Shown piece after piece: positions 24,905-33,153 of a DNA stretch of 64,000 nt. How positions within the stretch are numbered: the stretch's first letter is position 1; each line of letters starts with the position of its first letter. Both the position numbers and the translations under genes were made by a program. The notes below the pieces were generated by a model that was not told where the DNA came from, ran no database searches, and worked only from the letters and a program-made list of their open reading frames with translations. The stretch spans positions 1,116,001 through 1,180,000 of the forward strand of contig NZ_LT670817.1 in assembly GCF_900129425.1 (NCBI RefSeq). Direction: 5' to 3'. The DNA is from Bradyrhizobium erythrophlei (GTDB taxonomy: Bacteria > Pseudomonadota > Alphaproteobacteria > Rhizobiales > Xanthobacteraceae).

Positions 24905-24912
24905 TTGGTTCC
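24888..24912 (-). promoter_or_regulatory. EcfG (general stress sigma factor) type promoter for ku
   Basis: On the minus strand GGAAC (24912-24908) is followed after exactly 16 nt by CGTT (24891-24888), a full match to the alphaproteobacterial EcfG/RpoE2 consensus GGAAC-N16/17-CGTT. Transcription would start near 24880, about 37 nt before the ku start codon. RpoE2 control of ku/ligD genes is known in Sinorhizobium meliloti. Confidence 0.7.
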
Positions 24913-24960
24913 GGACCGTTGCTGTCGCGCGAAGCGGCGTTTCATTCGTGGGATTTGACC

Positions 24961-27660
24961 GTGTCTCTTAGAAACCTTTCCACCTACCGGAAAAAACGCG
25001 ATTTCGAAAAGACCGCGGAGCCGAGCGGCGAGGTGGCGGTGGCACCTTCGAAGCAGCGGCGGTTCGTGATCCAGAAGCACGACGCCACCCGGCTGCACTA
25101 CGATCTCAGGCTGGAATTCGACGGCGTCTTCAAATCCTGGGCGGTCACCAAGGGGCCGTCGCTCGATCCGCACGACAAGCGGCTGGCGGTGGAGGTGGAG
25201 GATCATCCGCTCGATTACGGCGATTTCGAAGGCACCATTCCAAAGGGTCAGTATGGCGGCGGCACCGTGCAGCTGTGGGACCGTGGCACCTGGGAATCGG
25301 AATCCGGCAGCCCGGAACAGGGCTTCAAGAAGGGTGATCTGAAATTCACTCTGTACGGCGACAAGCTGCATGGCAGCTGGGTGCTGGTGCGCATGCGCCA
25401 TGACCGCACCGGCGGCAAGCGCACCAACTGGCTTTTGATCAAGCATCGCGACGATTTCGCCAGGGAAGGCAAGGCCAACAACGTCCTTGATGCCGACGAA
25501 TCCGTTGCTTCGGGCCGGACCATGGCCGAGATCGCCGCCGGCAAGGGCAAAGCGCCAAAGCCGTTCATGACGGCGAAGTCCGGCCTTGCCAAGCCTGACG
25601 CGGTGTGGAATTCGAACCGCGGCGATGCCGCGGAGGCGCGGGCCGAAAACAAGAAAGCCGCGTCGCGCCCTATGCCGCCGCGGGCTTCCGCAAAGGCGGC
25701 CAAGGGCAAGAAGGTCGCGGCGATGCCGGATTTCGTTGCGCCTGAACTCTGCATCTCGGTCGATCGTCCGCCTATCGGGGAGGGATGGTGCCATGAGATC
25801 AAGTTCGACGGCTACCGGGTGCAATTGCGCGTCGAGGACGGCGAGGCCACGCTGAAGACCCGCAAAGGGCTGGACTGGACCGACAAGTTCCAGGCCATCG
25901 CCAAGGAGGCAAGCGCGCTGCCGGATGCCCTGATCGACGGCGAGATCGTTGCGCTCGACCATAACGGCGCGCCGGACTTTTCAACCCTGCAGGCCGCGCT
26001 TTCCGACGGCAAGACCGACGGTCTGATCTTCTACGCCTTCGATCTGCTGTTCGCCGACAAAGAGGATATTCGCCGCGTGCCGCTCGGCGAACGCAAAGCG
26101 CGACTGAAAAAGTTGCTGGAGGCGCGCTCCAAGGCCAAAGCCCGATTGATCCGCTATGTCGAGCATTTCGAAACCGGCGGCGACGCCGTCTTGCAATCGG
26201 CGTGCAAGCTGGCGCTGGAAGGCATCGTGTCGAAAAAGCTCAGCGCGCCCTATCGTTCGGGCCGGTCGGAAAACTGGACCAAGGCCAAATGCCGCGCCGG
26301 GCATGAGGTGGTGCTGGGCGGGTGGAAAACCACCAACGGAAAATTCCGCTCGCTGATGGCGGGCGTCCATCGCGGCGATCACCTGGCCTTTGTCGGCATG
26401 GTCGGCACTGGCTTCGGGCAGGACAAGGTCAGGCGTATCATGCCGGCGCTGAAGGCGGCCGCGTCGGACAAAAGCCCGTTCGGCGGCAAGGACGCGCCGC
26501 GCAAGACCCGCGACGTGCACTGGCTCAAGCCCGAACTGGTCGCCGAGATCGAATTCGCCGGCTTTACCGACGGCGGGAATATTCGGCAGGCTGCGTTCAA
26601 GGGCCTGCGCCAGGACAAGCCGGCCGATGAGGTGAAAGCGGAAGAACCGGCCATGACAGGGATCGCCAAACCCGCTGCGAAGACCGCGGCGAAATCCGCC
26701 AAGACGAAAGCCGGCACTTCGGGCAAGACGCCTGCGAAACCGGCGGCGAATAAATCCGCCGAGGTGATGGGCGTGATTATCTCAAAGCCCGACAAGGAGC
26801 TGTGGCCCGACGCCGGTGACGGCGAGGGCGTGACAAAACTCGATCTTGCGCGCTATTTCGAGGCGGTGGGCGGCTGGATGATCGGCCATTTGAAGGGGCG
26901 GCCGTGCTCGGTGGTCCGCGCGCCCGACGGTATCGGCGGCGAGACTTTCTTTCAACGCCACGCGATGCCCGGCACCTCGAACCTGCTGGAACTGGTCAAG
27001 GTTTCCGGCGACCGCAAGCCTTATCTGCAGATCGATCGCGTCGAGGGCCTGGCGGCGGTGGCGCAGATCGGCGGCCTCGAACTGCATCCCTGGAATTGCG
27101 CGCCGGATGCGCCTGATATCCCGGGGCGGCTGGTGTTCGATCTCGACCCGGCGCCGGAGGTTGAATTTTCGGATGTCATCGAGGCCGCCAAAGACATGCG
27201 GCAACGCCTCGCCGATGTCGGCCTGGAAAGTTTCTGCAAGACCACGGGCGGCAAGGGACTCCACGTGGTGACGCCGCTGCTCTATGGCGCCAAGGACAAG
27301 ATGACGTGGAAAGAAGCAAAGGCTTTCGCGCAAGGCGTTTGCCAGTGGATGGCCAATGAGGACCCCGAGCGCTATCTGCTCAACATGTCGAAGAAGCTGC
27401 GCAAGGGAAAGATCTTCCTCGATTATCTGCGCAACGACCGCATGGCGACCGCGGTCGCGGTGCTGTCGCCGCGGGCGCGCGAAGGCGCGACCGTCTCGAT
27501 GCCGCTGACCTGGGCGCAGGTGCGCGGCGATCTCGATCCCAAACGCTATACGGTTCGCACCGTGCCGGCGCTGCTCGCCAGGACCAAGGCGTGGGAGGGC
27601 TATGATGACGCGGCGTCTTCGATCAAGGCCGCGATCAGGAAATTGGCGACACGCAAGTGA
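24961..27660 (+). CDS. ligD: ATP-dependent DNA ligase D (phosphoesterase-ligase-polymerase)
   Basis: An 899-residue multidomain end-joining enzyme. Residues about 25-160 are the 3'-phosphoesterase domain (HDATRLHYDLRLEFDG, DHPLDYGDFEGTIPKGQYGGG). About 240-560 are the ATP ligase with adenylation Lys281 in KFDGYR, then DGEIVALD and the OB fold. About 600-899 are the primase/polymerase domain with catalytic Asp727 and Asp729 in FDLDP and TTGGKGLHVVTPL. GTG 24961 is chosen as start because GTGGGA precedes it and the candidate promoter lies between it and the TTG at 24919. Partner of the divergent ku gene. Confidence 0.94.
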   Translation: MSLRNLSTYRKKRDFEKTAEPSGEVAVAPSKQRRFVIQKHDATRLHYDLRLEFDGVFKSWAVTKGPSLDPHDKRLAVEVEDHPLDYGDFEGTIPKGQYGGGTVQLWDRGTWESESGSPEQGFKKGDLKFTLYGDKLHGSWVLVRMRHDRTGGKRTNWLLIKHRDDFAREGKANNVLDADESVASGRTMAEIAAGKGKAPKPFMTAKSGLAKPDAVWNSNRGDAAEARAENKKAASRPMPPRASAKAAKGKKVAAMPDFVAPELCISVDRPPIGEGWCHEIKFDGYRVQLRVEDGEATLKTRKGLDWTDKFQAIAKEASALPDALIDGEIVALDHNGAPDFSTLQAALSDGKTDGLIFYAFDLLFADKEDIRRVPLGERKARLKKLLEARSKAKARLIRYVEHFETGGDAVLQSACKLALEGIVSKKLSAPYRSGRSENWTKAKCRAGHEVVLGGWKTTNGKFRSLMAGVHRGDHLAFVGMVGTGFGQDKVRRIMPALKAAASDKSPFGGKDAPRKTRDVHWLKPELVAEIEFAGFTDGGNIRQAAFKGLRQDKPADEVKAEEPAMTGIAKPAAKTAAKSAKTKAGTSGKTPAKPAANKSAEVMGVIISKPDKELWPDAGDGEGVTKLDLARYFEAVGGWMIGHLKGRPCSVVRAPDGIGGETFFQRHAMPGTSNLLELVKVSGDRKPYLQIDRVEGLAAVAQIGGLELHPWNCAPDAPDIPGRLVFDLDPAPEVEFSDVIEAAKDMRQRLADVGLESFCKTTGGKGLHVVTPLLYGAKDKMTWKEAKAFAQGVCQWMANEDPERYLLNMSKKLRKGKIFLDYLRNDRMATAVAVLSPRAREGATVSMPLTWAQVRGDLDPKRYTVRTVPALLARTKAWEGYDDAASSIKAAIRKLATRK

Positions 27661-27688
27661 TGCCGGTGATCATCACGAGACGGAAGCC

Positions 27689-27785
27689 GTCATACTCCGC
27701 GAAAGCGGAGTATCCAGTGCTCCAGAGGAGTTGCGATTTAAAATCGGCGCCGCGGAGTACTGGATCACCCGCTTGCGGGTGATGA
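27689..27785. repeat. Palindromic intergenic repeat after ligD
   Basis: Hairpins ACTCCGC-GAAA-GCGGAGT (27694-27711) and ATCACCCGC-TT-GCGGGTGAT (27764-27783) are flanked by outer GTCAT/ATGAC, with inner CCAGTGCTCC and GGAGTACTGG pairing. This is a third repeat type in the window, again of a kind dispersed in Bradyrhizobium. It lies in the convergent gap between ligD and the DUF3309 gene and may end both transcripts. Confidence 0.75.
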
Positions 27786-27821
27786 CGACATTAACTGGGA
27801 CTTCTAATAAGACGCCGAAAC

Positions 27822-27986
27822 TTACAGCCTCCCGAGCAAAAGCAGAATCAACAGAATGACGATGACCAGGCCGAGGCCACCGCCGCCGTAATATCCGGTG
27901 CCATAGAACGGACCGCCGCCGACGCCGCTGAAGCCGCCGAGCAAGGCAATAACGAGAATAATGAGAATGATAGTTCCGATAGACAT
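27822..27986 (-). CDS. DUF3309 small membrane protein
   Basis: A 54-residue protein too short for most gene callers. ATG 27986 follows a strong GGAGGAGA site. It has two hydrophobic helices (residues 3-20 and 38-54, Ile/Leu-rich) around a Gly/Tyr-rich loop (GTGYYGGGGLG), the DUF3309 pattern. The family is of unknown function and common in alphaproteobacteria. An EcfG-like promoter lies upstream. Confidence 0.85.
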   Translation of the reverse strand: MSIGTIILIILVIALLGGFSGVGGGPFYGTGYYGGGGLGLVIVILLILLLLGRL

Positions 27987-28042
27987 GTATCGTCTCCTCC
28001 AGCCCGGCAGTGGGCACCTGCTGCTCTGCCTTCAGCCGAAAA

Positions 28043-28067
28043 AACAAACCGGAACCGATAAGGTTCC
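28043..28067 (-). promoter_or_regulatory. EcfG-type promoter for the DUF3309 gene
   Basis: On the minus strand GGAAC (28067-28063), 16 nt, then TGTT (28046-28043): one mismatch from GGAAC-N16-CGTT. Transcription would start near 28035, leaving a leader of about 50 nt before ATG 27986. Confidence 0.5.
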
Positions 28068-28151
28068 ATTTTTGCAACCATAAATTACCGCGCCCTTCCT
28101 TTTCGATAGTGTGGAATTACATGTGCTTGGGTCAGCTTGAGGATTCCGCAA

Positions 28152-28463
28152 ATGTCAGCACCGCTTGTCGTTTCGATTCCGCATCGCCTGGGCCGCGAGG
28201 AAGCAACGCGTCGCCTCAAGGCAGGACTGACCCGCGCCGCCTCCAGCATCCCGGTGCTGAAAGTCGACGAGGAGCGATGGGACGAGAACCGCATGATCTT
28301 TCGCGTTCGCGCGCTCGGGCAGGCGGCGTCCGGTCATCTCGACGTCGCGGACGATCACGTCCGGCTGGAAGTGACGCTGCCCTGGCTGCTGCAGCGCTTC
28401 GCGCAAGCCGCCCAGCTCGCGATCCGCAATCGTGGCCATCTGCTGCTGAGCAAGAAGGGCTGA
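28152..28463 (+). CDS. Polyhydroxyalkanoic acid system family protein
   Basis: A 103-residue protein of the PHA_gran_rgn family. Start ATG 28152 (the upstream TTG at 28137 has no ribosome site). Features are the N-terminal VSIPHRLGREEATRRL, central LDVADDHVRLEVTLPWLL and the basic C-terminus. Members are linked to polyhydroxyalkanoate storage granules, though their exact role is unclear. Its location beside glycogen/trehalose genes adds another carbon-storage function to the region. Confidence 0.8.
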   Translation: MSAPLVVSIPHRLGREEATRRLKAGLTRAASSIPVLKVDEERWDENRMIFRVRALGQAASGHLDVADDHVRLEVTLPWLLQRFAQAAQLAIRNRGHLLLSKKG

Positions 28464-28576
28464 CAAGAATTCATCGATATTGCCGCGCAGCACAGAGCTG
28501 TATTGCCCTGCAACAACAACACTATGAAAAACCCGGCCGCCGCCGTCCGGACGTCGATCCCGGGTGGCCTTTGTTT

Positions 28577-31387
28577 TCAAGCGCGCTTCAGGCCGGGGCT
28601 GCGTTTGCGCGCGCGCCTCGCGGTACCTACGAAGCTCGCCTTCAACACCGCGGTGGGCAGATGCTGAAACAAAGCGGACAGCGGCACTTCGGTTGCACCT
28701 CTTTCGCCGCTGATGCCCGCGACGGAATAGCCTTTCAGGTTGAGCGTGCCTTCAAAAACTTCTGCGCGCGGCCAGGCCCGCCCGCCTTGCGACAATGGCG
28801 CGAAGGATTTCGCAACGGCGATGATCGCTGCGTCGCGGCCGCGGCGCCGCGCGAAGGCGATGACATGGTCGCGGTGCGGGCCGCTAACCTGCAGCGGCTC
28901 GTAATAGCCGTGCGCGAACACCTCGGCCAATTCGGTGCGAACCTTGAGCAGATCTCTGGTCCAGGCCAATTTCAAATGGCCATTGCACCAGTTCTGCGCC
29001 AGGCATTCCCAATCCGGCGTTTGCAGCGATGCCAGCACGGCGGCGCGTTCGGCAAAATCCACCGGGCGCCGGTTATCGGGATCGACCAGCGACAAATCCC
29101 AGAATTCCGTTCCCTGATAGAAGTCGGGCACGCCGGGCATGGTGGCCTTCAACGTGATCTGGCTGAGCGAATTCAGCGCCCCCAGCAGCGAGACGCGACG
29201 CGCCAGATTTTCCAGCGAATTAAGAAATTCGGCGGAGGCCGAGCGGTCCAGGATCCGCGCCAGGAACGTCCGCAGACCCGCCTCATAGGCTTCGTTGGGA
29301 TTGAGCCAGCTGGTTTCCTGCTTGCCCTCGCGCGCCGCCTTCAGCGCGTAGGCCTGCAACCGCTCCAGCAACGAATCGTCCTGCCCTTCTGCGGGCCAGG
29401 CGCCAAGCAGCGCCTGATACAGCATGTATTCGAACGCCGCCGACGGTGCGCGCATCTCACCCTCGATGACGAGATGCGGCGCGTTCAGGATTTTCCACCG
29501 GGCAACCGCACTGGTCCATTCGCCGGGAATTTCGCTCAGCGCCATCAAACGCGCACGCGCGTCCTCGCCGCGCTTGGTGTCGTGCGTCGCCGTCGCCGTC
29601 ATGCCGTGCGGCCACTCTTTGGCGCGAATGGTCATGGCTTCATGGAAGGCATCGATGGAAAGCGCTCTGGCTGCGGGATCGCCGCCGACCTCGTTGAGCG
29701 CCAGCAGGCGGTGGTAGCGATAGAAGGTCGTATCCTCCAGCGACTTCGCCATCATCGGTCCGGTGAACTGCTGCACCTTCATTGCGAAACGGCGCACGCG
29801 GGGCGCGCTGTGCGCAGGACCGCCTGGCTTGATCAGGTCCATGGTCAGGGTGTCGCGGAGAAAGTCGAAGATGCCCTCGTCGGCGGCGAACCAGTCTGCG
29901 CGCGCCTTTTCGATCGTCTCCGAGATCAGCGCGCGGTCGTGCTCGGTCGGACCCGCCGCGGTCAAATAGGTGCGGTAGACCGGAAAATGCAGGATATAGA
30001 GTTCGAGCGCCTGCCGCAGGCTGTCTGCGGAAAAGTCGCGGGTGGTGTAATGCCCCCCGGCGATACGCGCGAGCAGGCGCGCCAACACCGTGAACTCGCT
30101 GGTCAGCAAGGTCTCGAGCACCCTGCGCTTGGCCTGTTTCAGGACCGGCTCGAGTTTCGGCGACGTATTGCTGATCTGGCGCCACACTTCGTCGAGCGGC
30201 TCAAGGCCTTTGCCGTCGACCAGCGCCTGGGTAATGGTGTTCAGCCATTCATAGCCGGTGGTGCCGTGGACGCCCGCGAAGGAATGCAGCTTTTCGCCTT
30301 CGCCGAGAATTTTTTCGATCAACATGTAGAACGGCGTGGCGTCCGTTCCCTTCGCGTCCCGAATCAAGCGGCGCAGGCGATGAAAATATTGCGCGGGATC
30401 GCGCAGGCCGTCGATATGATCGAGCCGCAGGCCCTCCAGTTTGCCTTCCGTGATCAGTTTCCTGACCAGGCGGTGGATGGCCTCGAAAGTGCCGGCATCC
30501 TCGACCCGCAATCCGGCCAGGGTATTGACGTCGAAAAAGCGCCGGTAGTTGATGTCGCTGGAAGCCAATCGCCAATGCCCGAGCCTGTAGTGCTGGCGCT
30601 CGAGCAGATGATGCAGCGCCAGGATCTGCGCCGGGCGATCCGGTCCGGCCCGATAGGCGTCGAGCCCGCGCGCGATGATCTCGGCGCTTCCGGCGATGTC
30701 TCGCAGTTCCGTCTTGAACGCGGGCGCTTCATTGCGATTGGGATGTCGCAATCCCCTTTGGCGCGAGGCGAGGTCGAGAATGCGTTTTCCTGTCGCGCTG
30801 CCTTCAGCCCCGGCTTCTCTGACGATCGCGCGCAGGATTTCGCTGTAGCGCTCGGGTGCGATCGGCAGGCGATGTTCGAAGTACCAGGCAGAAAAACTTC
30901 CCTCATCCGCATCGTAGCGAAGTTCGATATCGCCCTTTTCCAGAGCTTCGCCGTAGGACGAACCGATGATCGGCAGCAGCACGCCGCTACGCGTCCGGTA
31001 CGGCAACAGTTCCCAGTCGATGTCGAACGACACCGCGTGCGACGAGGCCGGACCCCATTCCAGCACATCGAGCCACCACGGATTGTCGGCGAAATGCACG
31101 CCGACATGGTTGGGAACGAAATCGAGGATCAGGCCCAGATCGTGCGCCTTCAGCGCGGCGCTCAATCGCTCGAAGCCGTCTTCGCCGCCGAGCTCCGGAT
31201 TGAGCCTGGTGTGATCGACGATGTCGTAACCGTGGGTGCTGCCCTTGCGCGCCTTCATGAAGGGCGATGCATAGAGGTGCGTGACGCCCAGCGCCTTCAA
31301 ATAGGGGACTATCGCAGCGGCGGCGTCGAAATCGAAATTGGCCGTCAGTTGCACGCGGTAGGTCGCGATCGGAATGGCCGGCGGCAT
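28577..31387 (-). CDS. treY: Malto-oligosyltrehalose synthase TreY
   Basis: A 936-residue GH13_26 enzyme that converts the reducing end of a maltodextrin to a trehalose unit. It starts MPPAIPIATYRVQL (the extra upstream residues overlap treZ), its ATG sharing one base with the treZ stop. Catalytic region: DFVPNHVG, GLRLDHIDGL (nucleophile Asp), and GTTGYEWLN, with the typical C-terminal TMPGVPDFYQGTEFWDLSLVDPDNRRPVD. Length is in the family range for proteobacteria. It is last in the six-gene minus-strand operon that starts with glgE. Confidence 0.95.
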   Translation of the reverse strand: MPPAIPIATYRVQLTANFDFDAAAAIVPYLKALGVTHLYASPFMKARKGSTHGYDIVDHTRLNPELGGEDGFERLSAALKAHDLGLILDFVPNHVGVHFADNPWWLDVLEWGPASSHAVSFDIDWELLPYRTRSGVLLPIIGSSYGEALEKGDIELRYDADEGSFSAWYFEHRLPIAPERYSEILRAIVREAGAEGSATGKRILDLASRQRGLRHPNRNEAPAFKTELRDIAGSAEIIARGLDAYRAGPDRPAQILALHHLLERQHYRLGHWRLASSDINYRRFFDVNTLAGLRVEDAGTFEAIHRLVRKLITEGKLEGLRLDHIDGLRDPAQYFHRLRRLIRDAKGTDATPFYMLIEKILGEGEKLHSFAGVHGTTGYEWLNTITQALVDGKGLEPLDEVWRQISNTSPKLEPVLKQAKRRVLETLLTSEFTVLARLLARIAGGHYTTRDFSADSLRQALELYILHFPVYRTYLTAAGPTEHDRALISETIEKARADWFAADEGIFDFLRDTLTMDLIKPGGPAHSAPRVRRFAMKVQQFTGPMMAKSLEDTTFYRYHRLLALNEVGGDPAARALSIDAFHEAMTIRAKEWPHGMTATATHDTKRGEDARARLMALSEIPGEWTSAVARWKILNAPHLVIEGEMRAPSAAFEYMLYQALLGAWPAEGQDDSLLERLQAYALKAAREGKQETSWLNPNEAYEAGLRTFLARILDRSASAEFLNSLENLARRVSLLGALNSLSQITLKATMPGVPDFYQGTEFWDLSLVDPDNRRPVDFAERAAVLASLQTPDWECLAQNWCNGHLKLAWTRDLLKVRTELAEVFAHGYYEPLQVSGPHRDHVIAFARRRGRDAAIIAVAKSFAPLSQGGRAWPRAEVFEGTLNLKGYSVAGISGERGATEVPLSALFQHLPTAVLKASFVGTARRARKRSPGLKRA

Positions 31388-33153
31388 CAGCGGGTGTCCA
31401 GACGCCAGAACACCGACCATGCCGGAATCGTCTCGTCCGGCGTGCCGCCCCAGATGGGAGTGCCGGCCGTTTCCCCTGACTTATGGGCGATCTCGCTGGC
31501 CGACAGGTTAGCCGATAGCCGGAGCGTCGCGCCGTCGCCCATGCGCCAACCCGCCGTCAGCAAACCATTGTCCGCCGCATGCGCGTCTCCAAAGGCCGCG
31601 CCGGCAAGCCGCGGCACGATCTTCCGCCGGCGTACTGCGAGCAGTTGCCGCACCAGCGCCAGCCGCTTTTGCCCCGCCGGTTCATTGCGCGATGGCCAGT
31701 CGAGTATCGTCGATCGAAGGGTCGCCGGATCAAGCGGATCGGGAACCTCGTCGCCATATTTTGCATAGGCGCCGGCGAACTCCTTGTGGCGGCCGTTGCG
31801 TACGGCGTCGGCGAGGTCGCCGTGGAAATCGCAGAAAAACGGAAATGGCGTCCTTGAGCCCCATTCTTCGGCCATGAACAGCATCGGAATCATCGGGGCC
31901 AATAGCGTGATCGCCAGCGCCGCTTCGACAGCTTTGGTGTCCGCCAGGCTTTCGAGCCGGTCGCCGAGCGCGCGGTTGCCGATCTGGTCGTGGTTCTGCA
32001 GGAAATTGATGAAGGCGGTGGGCGCGAGTTTGCCGCTCGGCTCGCCGCGCAATTGCCCCTTGCGATGCGCGGAGGCCTCGCCCTGATAGACAAATCCCGA
32101 CGCAAGCGCACGGGCTATGTCGGCCAGCGGCGAACGCTGATAGTCGCGGTAGTAGCCGTGACTTTCCCCGGTCAGCAGCACATGCCAGGCGTGATGATAA
32201 TCGTCGTTCCACTGGGCGCGGTATTTGCCCTGCGGCGGATCCTGCCCGGCATCCAGCGCGCTCGCGGCGTTGTCGTCGTTTTCGAGCACCAGATGAATGA
32301 GACGGCCGGTTTCCGCGGCAAGCTTACCCACGGCGACGCTGAGGTCATGCAGCATCGAGATTTCGCCCTGCTCGGGAATGGCGTGCACCGCATCCAGCCG
32401 CAATCCGTCGAAGCGGTATTCGTCCAGCCAGTACAGCGCATTCTCGATGGCGAAGGCGCGGACCTCGCGGACCCGGTAATCGATCGCGCTGCCCCAGGGC
32501 GTCTGCGCTTCGGTAAAGAAGCTTGGCGCGTAGCGGCCGAGGTAGTTCCCTTCGGGGCCGAAATGGTTATAGACCACGTCGAGAAAAACCATCAGCCCGC
32601 GCTGATGCGCTTCGTCGATCAGGGCCTTGAGATCGTCGGGCCGTCCATAGGCGCTGTCGGGCGCATACCACAACACGCCGTCATAGCCCCAGTTGCGCGC
32701 GCCTGCGAAATCCGCAAGCGGCATCAATTCGAGCGCGGTGATGCCGGTCTCCACCAAATGATCGAGCTTGCCGATCATGGCGCGGTAGGTGCCTTGCCGG
32801 GTGAAGCTGCCGACATGGGTCTCGATCACGGCGGCTTCCTGCCACGGGCGTCCACGCCAGTCCGTGGCGCGCCAGGGGTAGCTGGCGTGATCGATCACCT
32901 CGCTAGCGCCGGCGACGTCATCAGGCTGAAACGCGGAGGCCGGATCGGGCACGTCGATGTCGTCGTCGATCCGGAATTTGTAACGGGCCCCGGCTTTGAC
33001 GCCCGGTATATCGGTCGAAAACCAGCCGTCTTCGCCGCGCCGCAGCGGATGAGGCTGGTCCAGCAGCAGGTCGACCCGTCTGGCCGCCGGCGCCCAAAGC
33101 CGGAATGACGTGCCGTCGGATGTCAGCCTTGCTCCGAATTGCCGCTCATTCAT
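31387..33153 (-). CDS. treZ: Malto-oligosyltrehalose trehalohydrolase TreZ
   Basis: A 588-residue GH13_10 enzyme that releases trehalose from the maltooligosyl-trehalose made by TreY. It has an N-terminal CBM48-type domain (FRLWAPAARRVDLLL), the barrel with DVVYNHFGPEGNYLG, FDGLRLDAVHAI (nucleophile) and LVLENDDN (acid), then NHDQIGNRALGDRL. It overlaps glgX by 4 nt (ATGA) and treY by 1 nt, so all three are translationally coupled. Confidence 0.95.
   Translation of the reverse strand: MNERQFGARLTSDGTSFRLWAPAARRVDLLLDQPHPLRRGEDGWFSTDIPGVKAGARYKFRIDDDIDVPDPASAFQPDDVAGASEVIDHASYPWRATDWRGRPWQEAAVIETHVGSFTRQGTYRAMIGKLDHLVETGITALELMPLADFAGARNWGYDGVLWYAPDSAYGRPDDLKALIDEAHQRGLMVFLDVVYNHFGPEGNYLGRYAPSFFTEAQTPWGSAIDYRVREVRAFAIENALYWLDEYRFDGLRLDAVHAIPEQGEISMLHDLSVAVGKLAAETGRLIHLVLENDDNAASALDAGQDPPQGKYRAQWNDDYHHAWHVLLTGESHGYYRDYQRSPLADIARALASGFVYQGEASAHRKGQLRGEPSGKLAPTAFINFLQNHDQIGNRALGDRLESLADTKAVEAALAITLLAPMIPMLFMAEEWGSRTPFPFFCDFHGDLADAVRNGRHKEFAGAYAKYGDEVPDPLDPATLRSTILDWPSRNEPAGQKRLALVRQLLAVRRRKIVPRLAGAAFGDAHAADNGLLTAGWRMGDGATLRLSANLSASEIAHKSGETAGTPIWGGTPDETIPAWSVFWRLDTR

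Noticed and set aside
28155..28580. Minus-strand 141-codon frame opposite the PHA-system gene
   Set aside because: The plus-strand frame has the conserved family motifs; this is its shadow.
28010..31768. 1252-codon plus-strand frame over treY
   Set aside because: Longest antisense frame here, but it covers a fully conserved TreY gene and has no recognisable domain.
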